NCBI GenBank assembly: GCA_937910835.1
Contig: CALEMG010000100.1
Location: 1-6,047 of the forward strand
Reading direction: 5' to 3'
Length of the DNA stretch: 6,047 nucleotides
DNA from: an uncultured Alphaproteobacteria bacterium
Lineage (GTDB): Bacteria; Pseudomonadota; Alphaproteobacteria; Sneathiellales; Sneathiellaceae
In this document: piece after piece, positions 1 to 5,510 of the stretch
Layout: each line of letters begins with the position of its first letter
How positions within the stretch are numbered: the stretch's first letter is position 1
Notes under the pieces: generated by a model
Told to the model about the DNA's origin: nothing
What the model saw: the letters and a program-made list of their open reading frames with translations, nothing else
Databases searched by the model: none
Program-made: the position numbers and the translations under genes

Positions 1-307
1 GGTCGGTCGCTTGACCTGTTGCCATTTTTGCCATTAAATCCGCCGTCGCCGGAGCAACAACCAGAAGGTCAGCGCTGCGGGAAAGCTCAATATGGCCCAT
101 TTCCGCTTCATCAGTGAGGGAGAAGAGATCGTCATAGACTTTCTCCCCCGTAAGCGAGGCAACGGAGAGGGGGGTTACAAATTCCTTCGCCGCCTTGGTC
201 AGGATCGCGCGGGTGCGAATGCCCTGCTTCGAAAGCAGGCGGATTAGCTCCAGCGACTTATAGGCCGCGATACCGCCCCCGATAATGAGCAGAACTGACT
301 TATTCAT
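1..307 (-). CDS. coaBC: CoaBC (Dfp), phosphopantothenoylcysteine decarboxylase / phosphopantothenate-cysteine ligase, N-terminal part
   Basis: Partial gene: 102 residues are visible from an ATG at 305-307 and the frame stays open to base 1. The visible part belongs to the N-terminal CoaC domain, an FMN-dependent decarboxylase that turns 4'-phosphopantothenoylcysteine into 4'-phosphopantetheine in cytosolic coenzyme A synthesis. The sequence shows the flavoprotein opening GGGIAAYK (residues 10-17), TKAAKEFVTPL in the middle, GHIELSR with His72 at the place of the known catalytic His of the family, and VVAPATADLMAKMATG (about 83-98). The CoaB ligase domain would lie outside the window, so the fusion is inferred from the usual bacterial architecture. 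A weak GGGTG ribosome site lies about 8 bases before the ATG. It follows ubiE-ubiB on the same strand after 126 bases and could be read with them or from its own promoter. Confidence 0.93.
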   Translation of the reverse strand, partial: MNKSVLLIIGGGIAAYKSLELIRLLSKQGIRTRAILTKAAKEFVTPLSVASLTGEKVYDDLFSLTDEAEMGHIELSRSADLLVVAPATADLMAKMATGQATD

Positions 308-308
308 G

Positions 309-377
309 AAATTTTCACCCGAATCCGCCCCAGTTGAATATATTACTGATCTATTCTGAGAAAATAAATATTCACCC
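309..377 (-). repeat. Pair of near-identical 12-base direct repeats upstream of coaBC
   Basis: The 126-base spacer between ubiB and coaBC (308-433) holds two direct repeats: AAATTTTCACCC at 309-320 and AAATATTCACCC at 366-377 (11 of 12 identical, 57 bases apart). Read on the coding strand, each begins GGGTGAA. The proximal copy includes the presumed ribosome site of coaBC. The spacer is AT-rich between the copies (about 335-372). It also has a 5-bp inverted repeat at 386-401 (GCAAG, 6-base loop, CTTGC) with no T-run after it. I saw only weak promoter matches here. The repeats could be a regulator site or chance; no known operator was recognised. Confidence 0.35.
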
Positions 378-433
378 TCTGTCCCGCAAGCTATTTCTTG
401 CCGACGAAGGGAATAAGGTGGGATTTGCGCTGT

Positions 434-2044
434 CTAGATCGCGAGCATCAAGAGATAAGCGGCAAGAGCACCGAGAAATACGCCGCCTGCAAGATAACCG
501 GCGCGCTGACGCCGCTCCGTCACGGCATTATCCGCATTCATCTCCTCACGAAGCAATTTTTCGCGGCTTTCCATCTCGGTCAGCAGGTCATCGGCCTTGG
601 TAACAATCGCCGGGATCTTGCGAAGGAGGGCGACGCCGTCCTTCACCACATCGGCGGCCTGGGCCTCAACGCCCATATTTTCCCGCATCCAATGCTCAAC
701 GGTCGGGGACGCGGATTCCCAGAAATTGATTTCCGTATTCAGGCTCTGCGCCACGCCCTCGGCGGTGACCATCGTCTTCTGCAGCAGGAGAAGCTGCGGC
801 TGGGTCTCCATCTCGAAAGTTTCGGTGATCTGAAAAAGCTGCACCAGAAGCCGGGCGATAGAGATTTCATTGACCGGACGACCGAGGATCGGCTCCCCGA
901 TGGAACGGCAGGCCTGTGCAAAATTCGCGAGTGACTTATGCTTTGGCACATAGCCAGCCTCGAAATGGATTTCCGCCGCCCGCAAATAATCTCTAGTGAG
1001 GAAGGCATAGAGCATTTCCGCCATAAACAGCTGCGTTTCACGGCTCATCCGGCCCATGATGCCGAAATCGACCGCGACCAAACGTCCATCCGCTGTCACG
1101 AACAGGTTGCCGTGATGCATGTCCGCATGGAAAAAGCCGTCGCGCAGCACCTGATGCAGGAAAACCCGGATCACATTATCGGCGAGCGCCTTCAAATCAT
1201 GCCCGGCCGCAATCAACTCATCCTTCTTGGAAATGGTGATCCCGTCAATCCGGCTCTGGGTCATCACCCGCTGCGCCGTCCGCTGCCAGTCAATCTCGGG
1301 CACATCGAATTCCGGGTCGTCGGCGAAATTCTCCGCCATTTCGGAGGCCGCCGCCGCTTCCAGCCGGAGATCCATCTCCAACTCGACGGAATCGGCCATG
1401 GTATCGACGATCTTGGTCAGCCGAAGGCGGCGCATGTTCGGCTGATACCGTTCCACCAGCTCGGACAGCCAGTAGAAAAGCCGTAAATCCCGCTCAAACG
1501 CATCCTCGATATTGGGGCGCAGGATCTTAACTGCCACATCACGAAGAACCTCTTCGGTCGCCGTGGGATCTTCTTCCGTCGGGGCAGGGGCCGTCTCGCG
1601 TACCTTTGCGAAATGCACCTGCGCGATGGAGGCGGCAGCGACAGGCTCTGGGTTAAACTCCGCGAATAATTCGTCAAGCGGCGTCTGAAGTTCATATTCT
1701 ATGGTTTCACGCGCTTTCTCGAACGAGAAGGGCGGCAGACGGTCCCGCAGGTTACCTAGATCCAGCACCATATCCTCGCCGATCAGGTCGGCCCGTACCG
1801 AGAGCGCCTGCCCCAGCTTGATGAAACTCGGGCCCAATTCCTGCAGCGCATTTGCGAGCCGTTCCCCATCGCGAAGGTCCTTGCTGCGCGTGGCGCCAAG
1901 GGCAAAGAGCGGCATGATCTTGCGAAGCAGCACAAGATAGACCGGCAGCCGCTCGAAATTATCGAGGAAAAAGAGGGCGTCATGACGCGCCAGTGTCCGG
2001 GCAACGAAGAGCAGTCGCAGGGAATTATTGAAAGTCCGGATCAC
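434..2044 (-). CDS. ubiB: UbiB, ubiquinone biosynthesis atypical kinase/ATPase (ABC1/ADCK family)
   Basis: A 536-residue protein, close to the usual UbiB length. It is a membrane-associated protein-kinase-like ATPase needed for aerobic ubiquinone synthesis, probably helping lipid precursors reach the Ubi enzymes; classical protein kinase activity is not expected. Motifs in order: the family signature KxGQ (FIKLGQ, Lys76-Gln79), an Ala-rich nucleotide loop AAASIAQVH (136-144) in place of the Gly-rich loop, VAVK with Lys173, an ExD motif (Glu223-Asp225), HADMHHGN (306-313) as catalytic loop and DFG (326-328). A hydrophobic segment of about 22 residues ends the chain (515-536), fitting a membrane anchor. 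Two oddities: an acidic, Pro/Thr-rich insert (about 150-166) between the Ala-rich loop and VAVK, and His where HPGN is more usual. The start is GTG (2042-2044), supported by AGGAG nine bases upstream and by the typical N-terminus MIRTFNNSLRLLFVARTLAR. It follows ubiE by 23 bases, so the two are probably one operon. Confidence 0.96.
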   Translation of the reverse strand: MIRTFNNSLRLLFVARTLARHDALFFLDNFERLPVYLVLLRKIMPLFALGATRSKDLRDGERLANALQELGPSFIKLGQALSVRADLIGEDMVLDLGNLRDRLPPFSFEKARETIEYELQTPLDELFAEFNPEPVAAASIAQVHFAKVRETAPAPTEEDPTATEEVLRDVAVKILRPNIEDAFERDLRLFYWLSELVERYQPNMRRLRLTKIVDTMADSVELEMDLRLEAAAASEMAENFADDPEFDVPEIDWQRTAQRVMTQSRIDGITISKKDELIAAGHDLKALADNVIRVFLHQVLRDGFFHADMHHGNLFVTADGRLVAVDFGIMGRMSRETQLFMAEMLYAFLTRDYLRAAEIHFEAGYVPKHKSLANFAQACRSIGEPILGRPVNEISIARLLVQLFQITETFEMETQPQLLLLQKTMVTAEGVAQSLNTEINFWESASPTVEHWMRENMGVEAQAADVVKDGVALLRKIPAIVTKADDLLTEMESREKLLREEMNADNAVTERRQRAGYLAGGVFLGALAAYLLMLAI

Positions 2045-2053
2045 AGAATGTCG

Positions 2054-2058
2054 CTCCT
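2054..2058 (-). promoter_or_regulatory. Ribosome binding site of ubiB (decides the GTG start)
   Basis: On the minus strand the sequence reads AGGAG, nine bases, then GTG at 2042-2044. No ATG competes at this place, so the site supports a GTG start. It lies in the 23-base gap after the ubiE stop codon (TAG, 2068-2070). Confidence 0.7.
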
Positions 2059-2067
2059 ACAAAGGCC

Positions 2068-2829
2068 CTACAGCCGCCAGCCGGAATGCAATGCGGCGAT
2101 GCCACCGGAAAGGCGGCGGTACTTGACCTGACCGAAGCCTGCCACGCGCAGCATATCGGCGAATTCATCGGCATCCGGAAACTGCCGGATACTCTCCACC
2201 AGATATTGGTATGACGCTTTATCCTTCGCCACAATGCCGCCGATTTCGGGCAGCAGCTTGAAAGAATAGAAATCGTAAAATTCCTTAAGGACCGGCGCCT
2301 CCACCTTGCTGAACTCCAGACAGAGGAACCGCCCGCCCGGCTTCAGTACGCGATACGCCTCGCGCAGCGCTTTCGGGATATCCGTCACATTGCGAATACC
2401 GAAGGCTATGGTGTAGGCATCAACCGATTTATCAGGAAGGGGGAGGGATTGCGCGTCGCCATTTGTCCAATCAATCCCGTTAAGTCGTCCCTGATCGATG
2501 GCGCGGTCCTGCCCGACACTCAGCATCGCGTGGTTGATGTCCAGCACCGTGACCCGGCCATCGCCCCCCACCGCGTCAAGGAAGCGAAAGGCGATATCGC
2601 CGGTGCCGCCCGCGACATCCAGAAGATGCTGCCCTTTGCGCGGCATCAGCCAGTCGATCATCGCCGATTTCCAGAGGCGATGGACCCCGCCGCTCATCAG
2701 GTCGTTCATCAGGTCGTAACTTCCGGCAACGCTGTCAAAAACGCCGCGCACAAGCCCGGCTTTGTCGTCCTTCGGGACCTCGCGAAACCCGAAATGGGTG
2801 CTATCCGATGAATTGTCCGAAGCTGCCAT
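2068..2829 (-). CDS. ubiE: UbiE, ubiquinone/menaquinone C-methyltransferase
   Basis: A 253-residue SAM-dependent class I methyltransferase that C-methylates the benzoquinol ring in ubiquinone synthesis (and demethylmenaquinol where menaquinone is made). From the ATG at 2827-2829, the sequence shows THFGFREVP near the N-terminus, the UbiE signature YDLMNDLMSGGVHRLWK (about 38-54), SAM-binding motif I LLDVAGGTGDIAFR (69-82), VLDIN with the acidic residue expected to hold the SAM ribose (about 95-99), AFGIRNVTD (142-150), RVLKPGGRF (160-168) and the C-terminal SGGIAALHSGWRL. The frame stays open upstream to a TTG at 2890-2892, which would add 21 residues without family character. The ATG gives the usual N-terminal length before THFGF, so it is preferred, although its ribosome site (AGAAAG-like) is weak. 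It is first in the ubiE-ubiB unit and divergent from mutM. Confidence 0.96.
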   Translation of the reverse strand: MAASDNSSDSTHFGFREVPKDDKAGLVRGVFDSVAGSYDLMNDLMSGGVHRLWKSAMIDWLMPRKGQHLLDVAGGTGDIAFRFLDAVGGDGRVTVLDINHAMLSVGQDRAIDQGRLNGIDWTNGDAQSLPLPDKSVDAYTIAFGIRNVTDIPKALREAYRVLKPGGRFLCLEFSKVEAPVLKEFYDFYSFKLLPEIGGIVAKDKASYQYLVESIRQFPDADEFADMLRVAGFGQVKYRRLSGGIAALHSGWRL

Positions 2830-2919
2830 CACACTTTCTGTCTGCTCGCTGTTTTGATCGCCTTGTTTGATCGAAATAAGAGCATAGCGCAAGGCATAAA
2901 ATAAGGCTACTGTCCCGCC
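2830..2919. promoter_or_regulatory. Divergent spacer between ubiE and mutM, expected to hold both promoters
   Basis: Both genes read away from this 90-base spacer, so promoters for both should lie in or near it. Towards mutM, TAAAAT (2897-2902) matches the -10 consensus at five of six places, but no good -35 sits at the right distance. Towards ubiE I see only a weak TATGCT-like -10. mutM has no convincing ribosome site: AAGG at 2903-2906 is 13 bases from its ATG, so mutM may be poorly translated or have a very short leader. The promoter assignments are weak; the divergent layout is certain. Confidence 0.35.
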
Positions 2920-3756
2920 ATGCCCGAATTACCCGAAGTCGAAACCGTCTGTCGCGGTCTGGAACAGGCCCTGATCGGCGATCAGTTCACCGCCGTCACG
3001 CTGAGGCGCGCGAATTTGCGCTTCCCCTTTGCCGATGGGTTTGCCTCGACCCTGACCGGCCGACGGATCGAGGCTATCCGGCGGCGTGCGAAATATATCT
3101 TGATGACGCTGGAGGGCGGGGAGGTAATGATCGGTCATCTCGGGATGTCAGGCAGCTTCCGTATCGAGCCAGAACCCGACCCTACCAGCCCCTTCGACAA
3201 GCATGATCACGTGATTTTCGAAACCGCGCGGGGCCTTCGCGTGCGCTATCATGATCCGCGCCGGTTCGGCTTCATGCTGCTAACCCGGACCGAGTTGCTG
3301 GACAAACATCCGCAACTTGCCGGAATCGGTCCGGAACCGCTCGGCAATGAGTTCAGCGGCCCTGTGCTGGCCGAGCGGCTGGCGGGGCGCAAGACACCGA
3401 TCAAGATTGCGCTTCTCGATCAAAGGGTCGTGGCCGGGGTCGGGAATATATATGCCTGCGAGGCGCTGCACCGGAGTGGGATCTCGCCCAAGCGCCTGGC
3501 CATGAATGTCAAGGGCCAGCGCGCCGACAGGCTTGCCGCCGCCGTTCGTGCCGTGTTGGAGGAGGCGATCCAATCAGGCGGATCAACATTGCGCAATTAC
3601 AGCCACACGGATGGAGAGCTTGGTTATTTCCAGCACCGATTCCTCGTTTATGACAAGGAAGGCGCGTCCTGCCCGACCCTGGGATGCAGCGGCACGATCA
3701 ACAGAATCACGCAATCCGGTCGCTCCACCTTTTACTGCCCGAAATGTCAGCGCTAG
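2920..3756 (+). CDS. mutM: MutM (Fpg), formamidopyrimidine-DNA glycosylase / AP lyase
   Basis: A 278-residue base-excision repair enzyme that removes 8-oxoguanine and formamidopyrimidines from DNA and nicks the abasic site. The N-terminus MPELPEVETV supplies the catalytic Pro2 (nucleophile after Met removal), Glu3 and Glu6. RRAKYI gives the conserved Lys58. HLGMSG (73-78) and HDPRRFG (111-117) carry the residues that fill the DNA gap after base flipping. VGNIYA contains Asn176 of the helix-two-turn-helix. The C-terminal zinc finger has Cys251, Cys256, Cys273 and Cys276 and ends FYCPKCQR, with Arg268 in QSGRSTF at the usual DNA-contact place. The first zinc pair is spaced C-x4-C rather than C-x2-C, which I recall as common in alphaproteobacterial forms. 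All key residues are present. It is divergent from ubiE and lies 72 bases ahead of the enoyl-CoA hydratase gene. Confidence 0.97.
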   Translation: MPELPEVETVCRGLEQALIGDQFTAVTLRRANLRFPFADGFASTLTGRRIEAIRRRAKYILMTLEGGEVMIGHLGMSGSFRIEPEPDPTSPFDKHDHVIFETARGLRVRYHDPRRFGFMLLTRTELLDKHPQLAGIGPEPLGNEFSGPVLAERLAGRKTPIKIALLDQRVVAGVGNIYACEALHRSGISPKRLAMNVKGQRADRLAAAVRAVLEEAIQSGGSTLRNYSHTDGELGYFQHRFLVYDKEGASCPTLGCSGTINRITQSGRSTFYCPKCQR

Positions 3757-3758
3757 GC

Positions 3759-3786
3759 TGGACAAAGAATTTTCCATGAAGATAAT
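3759..3786 (+). promoter_or_regulatory. Candidate sigma-70-type promoter for the enoyl-CoA hydratase gene
   Basis: TGGACA (3759-3764, five of six to TTGACA), a 16-base spacer, then GATAAT (3781-3786, five of six to TATAAT). Transcription would begin near 3793, about 35 bases before the ATG at 3829. It starts three bases after the mutM stop codon, so the gene can be expressed apart from mutM. Found by eye; untested. Confidence 0.5.
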
Positions 3787-3828
3787 GGGCGCAAATCACG
3801 CAACGAAACCAATATACAGGAAACTCCC

Positions 3829-4605
3829 ATGGCCTATAATAATATTGTCACCGATACAAAAGGCGCCGTCGGCATTATCCGCCTTGACCGGCCAAAGGCG
3901 CTCAATGCCCTTTGCGCCGAACTGTTCGAAGAACTGGCTGACGCTCTTGATAAGTTTGAGGATGATGAGAATATCGGCGCCGTCGTCCTGACCGGCTCGG
4001 AAAAAGCGTTCGCCGCCGGGGCGGACATTCTTGAAATGCAGCCCAAGACATATATGGACGTCTATAAGAGCGACTTTCTGAGCCACAATTCCGAACGGCT
4101 TTCCACTTTCCGCAAACCCGTGATTGCGGCGGTGGCATGCTACGCTCTTGGTGGTGGATGCGAGCTCGCGATGATGTGCGACTTTATCCTCGCCGCCGAT
4201 AATGCACAGTTCGGTCAGCCAGAAATCAAGCTTGGCACCATTCCCGGCCTCGGCGGCACTCAGCGCCTGACCCGCGCCGTTGGCAAGGCGAAGGCCATGG
4301 AAATGTGCCTTACCGGCCGGATGATGAATGCGGAAGAAGCAGAAAGCTCCGGACTTGTCAGTCGCATTGTCCCGCTCGATGATCTGATGGATGAGGCGAT
4401 CACGGTCGCCGGTGAAATCGCCGCCCTGTCGCAACCCATCGTCATGATGTGCAAGGAAAGCGTCAACAAGGCCTATGAGAGCACGCTGCGCGAAGGAATC
4501 ATGTTTGAACGGCGGCTTTTCCATTCCACATTTTCGACAGAAGACCAGAAAGAGGGGATGTCCGCATTCGCAGAAAAACGCACCCCGGACTTCAAAAACC
4601 GATAG
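3829..4605 (+). CDS. Enoyl-CoA hydratase (crotonase family)
   Basis: A 258-residue protein of typical single-domain crotonase length. It is expected to hydrate short- or medium-chain 2-trans-enoyl-CoA to 3-hydroxyacyl-CoA in cytosolic beta-oxidation or a related acyl-CoA pathway. The oxyanion-hole regions are FAAGADI (61-67) and YALGGGCELAMMCD (105-118). The two catalytic glutamates are Glu112 (in GGGCELA) and Glu132 (in FGQPEIKLGTIPGLGG), matching the pair known from rat mitochondrial hydratase. LTGRMMNAEEAESSGLVSRIV (161-181) is the usual following helix, and the chain ends AFAEKRTPDFKNR as in true hydratases. AGGA at 3818-3821, seven bases before the ATG, supports the start. Substrate length cannot be told from sequence. 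It stands between mutM and rpsT with its own likely promoter, so a role tied to either neighbour is not implied. Confidence 0.94.
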   Translation: MAYNNIVTDTKGAVGIIRLDRPKALNALCAELFEELADALDKFEDDENIGAVVLTGSEKAFAAGADILEMQPKTYMDVYKSDFLSHNSERLSTFRKPVIAAVACYALGGGCELAMMCDFILAADNAQFGQPEIKLGTIPGLGGTQRLTRAVGKAKAMEMCLTGRMMNAEEAESSGLVSRIVPLDDLMDEAITVAGEIAALSQPIVMMCKESVNKAYESTLREGIMFERRLFHSTFSTEDQKEGMSAFAEKRTPDFKNR

Positions 4606-4650
4606 AAACAGGCCGACTCTCGTCAAAAAAAGATTGGGTTCGGGCTTAAA

Positions 4651-4675
4651 GGGCGGAAAATTGCGAATTCCGCCC
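4651..4675 (+). terminator. Weak candidate terminator hairpin after the enoyl-CoA hydratase gene
   Basis: GGGCGGAA (4651-4658) and TTCCGCCC (4668-4675) form a perfect 8-bp stem around a 9-base loop, 45 bases after the stop codon. What follows (GATTATCGATATTCTT) is T-rich but not a clean T-run, so termination would be inefficient or factor-aided. It lies just before the rpsT promoter, a sensible place for a transcript end. Confidence 0.4.
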
Positions 4676-4694
4676 GATTATCGATATTCTTCTG

Positions 4695-4723
4695 TTGACG
4701 GCGTATTTCCCGCTGGTTATAAC
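4695..4723 (+). promoter_or_regulatory. Strong candidate sigma-70-type promoter for rpsT
   Basis: TTGACG (4695-4700), a 17-base spacer and TATAAC (4718-4723): each hexamer matches the consensus at five of six places with ideal spacing. Transcription should start near 4730, giving a leader of about 30 bases before rpsT. This is the best promoter match I found in the window and fits a highly expressed ribosomal protein gene. Confidence 0.75.
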
Positions 4724-4761
4724 CCGGCTTCCGAATTTCGAAGCTAAAAGACAGGATTGTC

Positions 4762-5028
4762 ATGGCGCATCATAAATCTGCATTGAAACGCATCCGGCAG
4801 ACAGACGTCCGGACCGAACGCAACCGGGCCCGCCGCAGCCGCATTCGCACCTATGTGAAAAAGGTCGAACTGGCGGTAACGGAAGGGGACCAGACGAAAG
4901 CCAACGAGGCGCTGCGTGTCGCCCAGTCTGAGCTTAGCCGCGGTGTCGTCAAGGGCCTGTACAAAAAGAACACGGCCTCCCGTAAGATTTCACGTCTGAA
5001 CGCGAAGGTAAAAGCGCTCTCCGCTTAA
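4762..5028 (+). CDS. rpsT: Ribosomal protein bS20
   Basis: An 88-residue, strongly basic protein of the usual S20 length; it binds 16S rRNA in the body of the 30S subunit. The sequence opens MAHHKSALKRIRQ, the family's start, and continues with an Arg-rich stretch (about 17-30, ERNRARRSRIRTYVKK), a mid helix with EGDQTKANEALRVAQSELSR (41-60) and the conserved basic segment KGLYKKNTASRKISRL (64-79). AGGA (4753-4756) lies five bases before the ATG. It has its own near-consensus promoter and a strong terminator, so it appears to be a single-gene transcript. rpsT next to dnaA is a familiar alphaproteobacterial arrangement. Confidence 0.97.
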   Translation: MAHHKSALKRIRQTDVRTERNRARRSRIRTYVKKVELAVTEGDQTKANEALRVAQSELSRGVVKGLYKKNTASRKISRLNAKVKALSA

Positions 5029-5049
5029 GACGAGAATCATCAAAGAATC

Positions 5050-5084
5050 AAGCCGCGATCCGAAAATGGATCGCGGCTTTTTTT
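5050..5084 (+). terminator. Strong intrinsic terminator of rpsT
   Basis: A perfect 12-bp stem (AAGCCGCGATCC, 5050-5061, with GGATCGCGGCTT, 5068-5079) closes a six-base loop GAAAAT and runs into seven T's (5078-5084). It starts 21 bases after the rpsT stop codon. It should isolate rpsT from the downstream rhodanese-dnaA unit, which then needs its own promoter. Confidence 0.93.
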
Positions 5085-5255
5085 ACGTGCCATTGCGCTT
5101 TATAGGCGTGTCAGTCAGCAGGATTTCGCGTGGCTTTTTACCAGTTAACGTTACCGCTGTGGAACCGTTTACAACATCTTGTAGGTCAAGAATTTGTTCA
5201 GTCAATTTGCAAAATAAATTTCGGATTTCCTGTCACCCATCCCTTGCGTGGGGGA

Positions 5256-5264
5256 TGTGGATAA
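5256..5264 (-). promoter_or_regulatory. Perfect DnaA box (TTATCCACA on the minus strand)
   Basis: The plus strand reads TGTGGATAA, the exact complement of the high-affinity DnaA box TTATCCACA. It lies about 690 bases upstream of dnaA in the gene-free stretch, where DnaA commonly binds to control its own gene or start replication. No other exact copy was seen between 5085 and 5506. Confidence 0.7.
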
Positions 5265-5281
5265 GATTACTCTGCCCGGTC

Positions 5282-5306
5282 TTAAGGGAGCACTCCCAAT
5301 CCTTAA
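5282..5306. repeat. Nested inverted repeat in the leader
   Basis: TTAAGG (5282-5287) and CCTTAA (5301-5306) are inverted copies. Inside, GGGA (5286-5289) and TCCC (5294-5297) are also complementary with a four-base loop, partly competing with the outer pair. It begins 17 bases after the DnaA box. It could be an operator or a small RNA hairpin; no known site was recognised. Confidence 0.35.
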
Positions 5307-5343
5307 ATCACATAGATTATTGAGGTTAAAAGGGGCAAAATGT

Positions 5344-5356
5344 CGCTTGGGAAGCG
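5344..5356. repeat. Small hairpin in the leader
   Basis: CGCTT (5344-5348), a three-base loop GGG and AAGCG (5352-5356) form a short perfect hairpin. No T-run follows, so it is not a terminator. It may simply be part of a structured leader. Confidence 0.3.
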
Positions 5357-5410
5357 CTGTATCTAGTTGCGTGTTAGTTTATCAAGTTCTGCGTTGCGTA
5401 TCAGTTTGAG

Positions 5411-5445
5411 GGCGGCTCCTTGGGGGAACCGCCAGGAAGTTTTTT
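5411..5445 (+). terminator. Terminator-like hairpin ahead of the rhodanese gene
   Basis: GGCGG (5411-5415) pairs with CCGCC (5429-5433). After one mismatch, TCC (5417-5419) pairs with GGA (5425-5427), leaving the loop TTGGG. Six bases later come six T's (5440-5445). The gap between stem and T-run makes it a poor classical terminator. It sits 60-95 bases before the rhodanese ATG, so if transcription starts upstream it lies in the leader and could act as an attenuator or pause site. Confidence 0.35.
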
Positions 5446-5501
5446 CGCTGATGTTCGGGCCTATTTCGGACATTGTTCAGCATAATGGAACGAAGGAAAT
5501 T

Positions 5502-5510
5502 TGTGGATGA
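5502..5510 (-). promoter_or_regulatory. One-mismatch DnaA box across the rhodanese start codon
   Basis: The plus strand reads TGTGGATGA, the complement of TCATCCACA, which differs from the consensus box at one base. It overlaps the chosen ATG (5507-5509) and has the same orientation as the perfect box at 5256-5264. Chance is possible for a one-mismatch 9-mer. Confidence 0.35.

Larger units (their letters stand above)
5085..5506. other. 422-base stretch without a gene ahead of the rhodanese-dnaA unit
   Basis: No credible coding sequence is seen here; the open frame at 5066-5323 starts inside the rpsT terminator and has no family character. The stretch holds AT-rich blocks (about 5190-5225 and 5298-5340), one perfect DnaA box (5256-5264), nested inverted repeats (5282-5306 and 5344-5356), a terminator-like hairpin with a T-run (5411-5445) and an 8-base palindrome TAACGTTA (5147-5154). 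TTGCGT occurs three times (5244, 5367, 5394). Because the rpsT terminator closes the left side, the promoter of the downstream genes should be here, but I found no match better than about four of six in both hexamers. It could be the dnaA control region, part of oriC, or both; one strong DnaA box alone is too little to call an origin. Confidence 0.6.

Noticed and set aside
398..1486. Long plus-strand open frames at 398-934 and 938-1486 opposite ubiB
   Set aside because: They lie wholly or nearly wholly within ubiB on the other strand, lack family character, and their His/Arg-rich composition is typical of antisense shadows.
2830..2892. N-terminal extension of ubiE from the TTG at 2890-2892
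   Set aside because: The 21 extra residues are not like UbiE N-termini, and the ATG at 2827-2829 gives the usual distance to THFGF. Not fully excluded because the ATG's ribosome site is weak.
3796..4626. A 276-codon open frame on the minus strand opposite the enoyl-CoA hydratase gene
   Set aside because: The plus-strand frame has complete crotonase motifs, catalytic residues and a ribosome site; the opposite frame has no recognisable domain and is a shadow of the codon bias.
4475..4747. A 90-codon plus-strand frame running from the end of the enoyl-CoA hydratase gene across the rpsT promoter
   Set aside because: It overlaps the hydratase gene in another frame and reads through the candidate terminator and the strong rpsT promoter; no domain is recognisable.
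5159..5167. TGTGGAACC as a further DnaA box
   Set aside because: It matches only six of nine positions, no better than expected by chance in a stretch of this length.
5066..5323. An 85-codon open frame between rpsT and the rhodanese gene
   Set aside because: It begins inside the rpsT terminator hairpin, has no ribosome site and no family character, and covers the DnaA box.
5085..5506. Calling the gene-free stretch a replication origin
   Set aside because: Only one exact DnaA box and one near match were found by eye, with no clear box cluster or unwinding element; alphaproteobacterial origins are often elsewhere.
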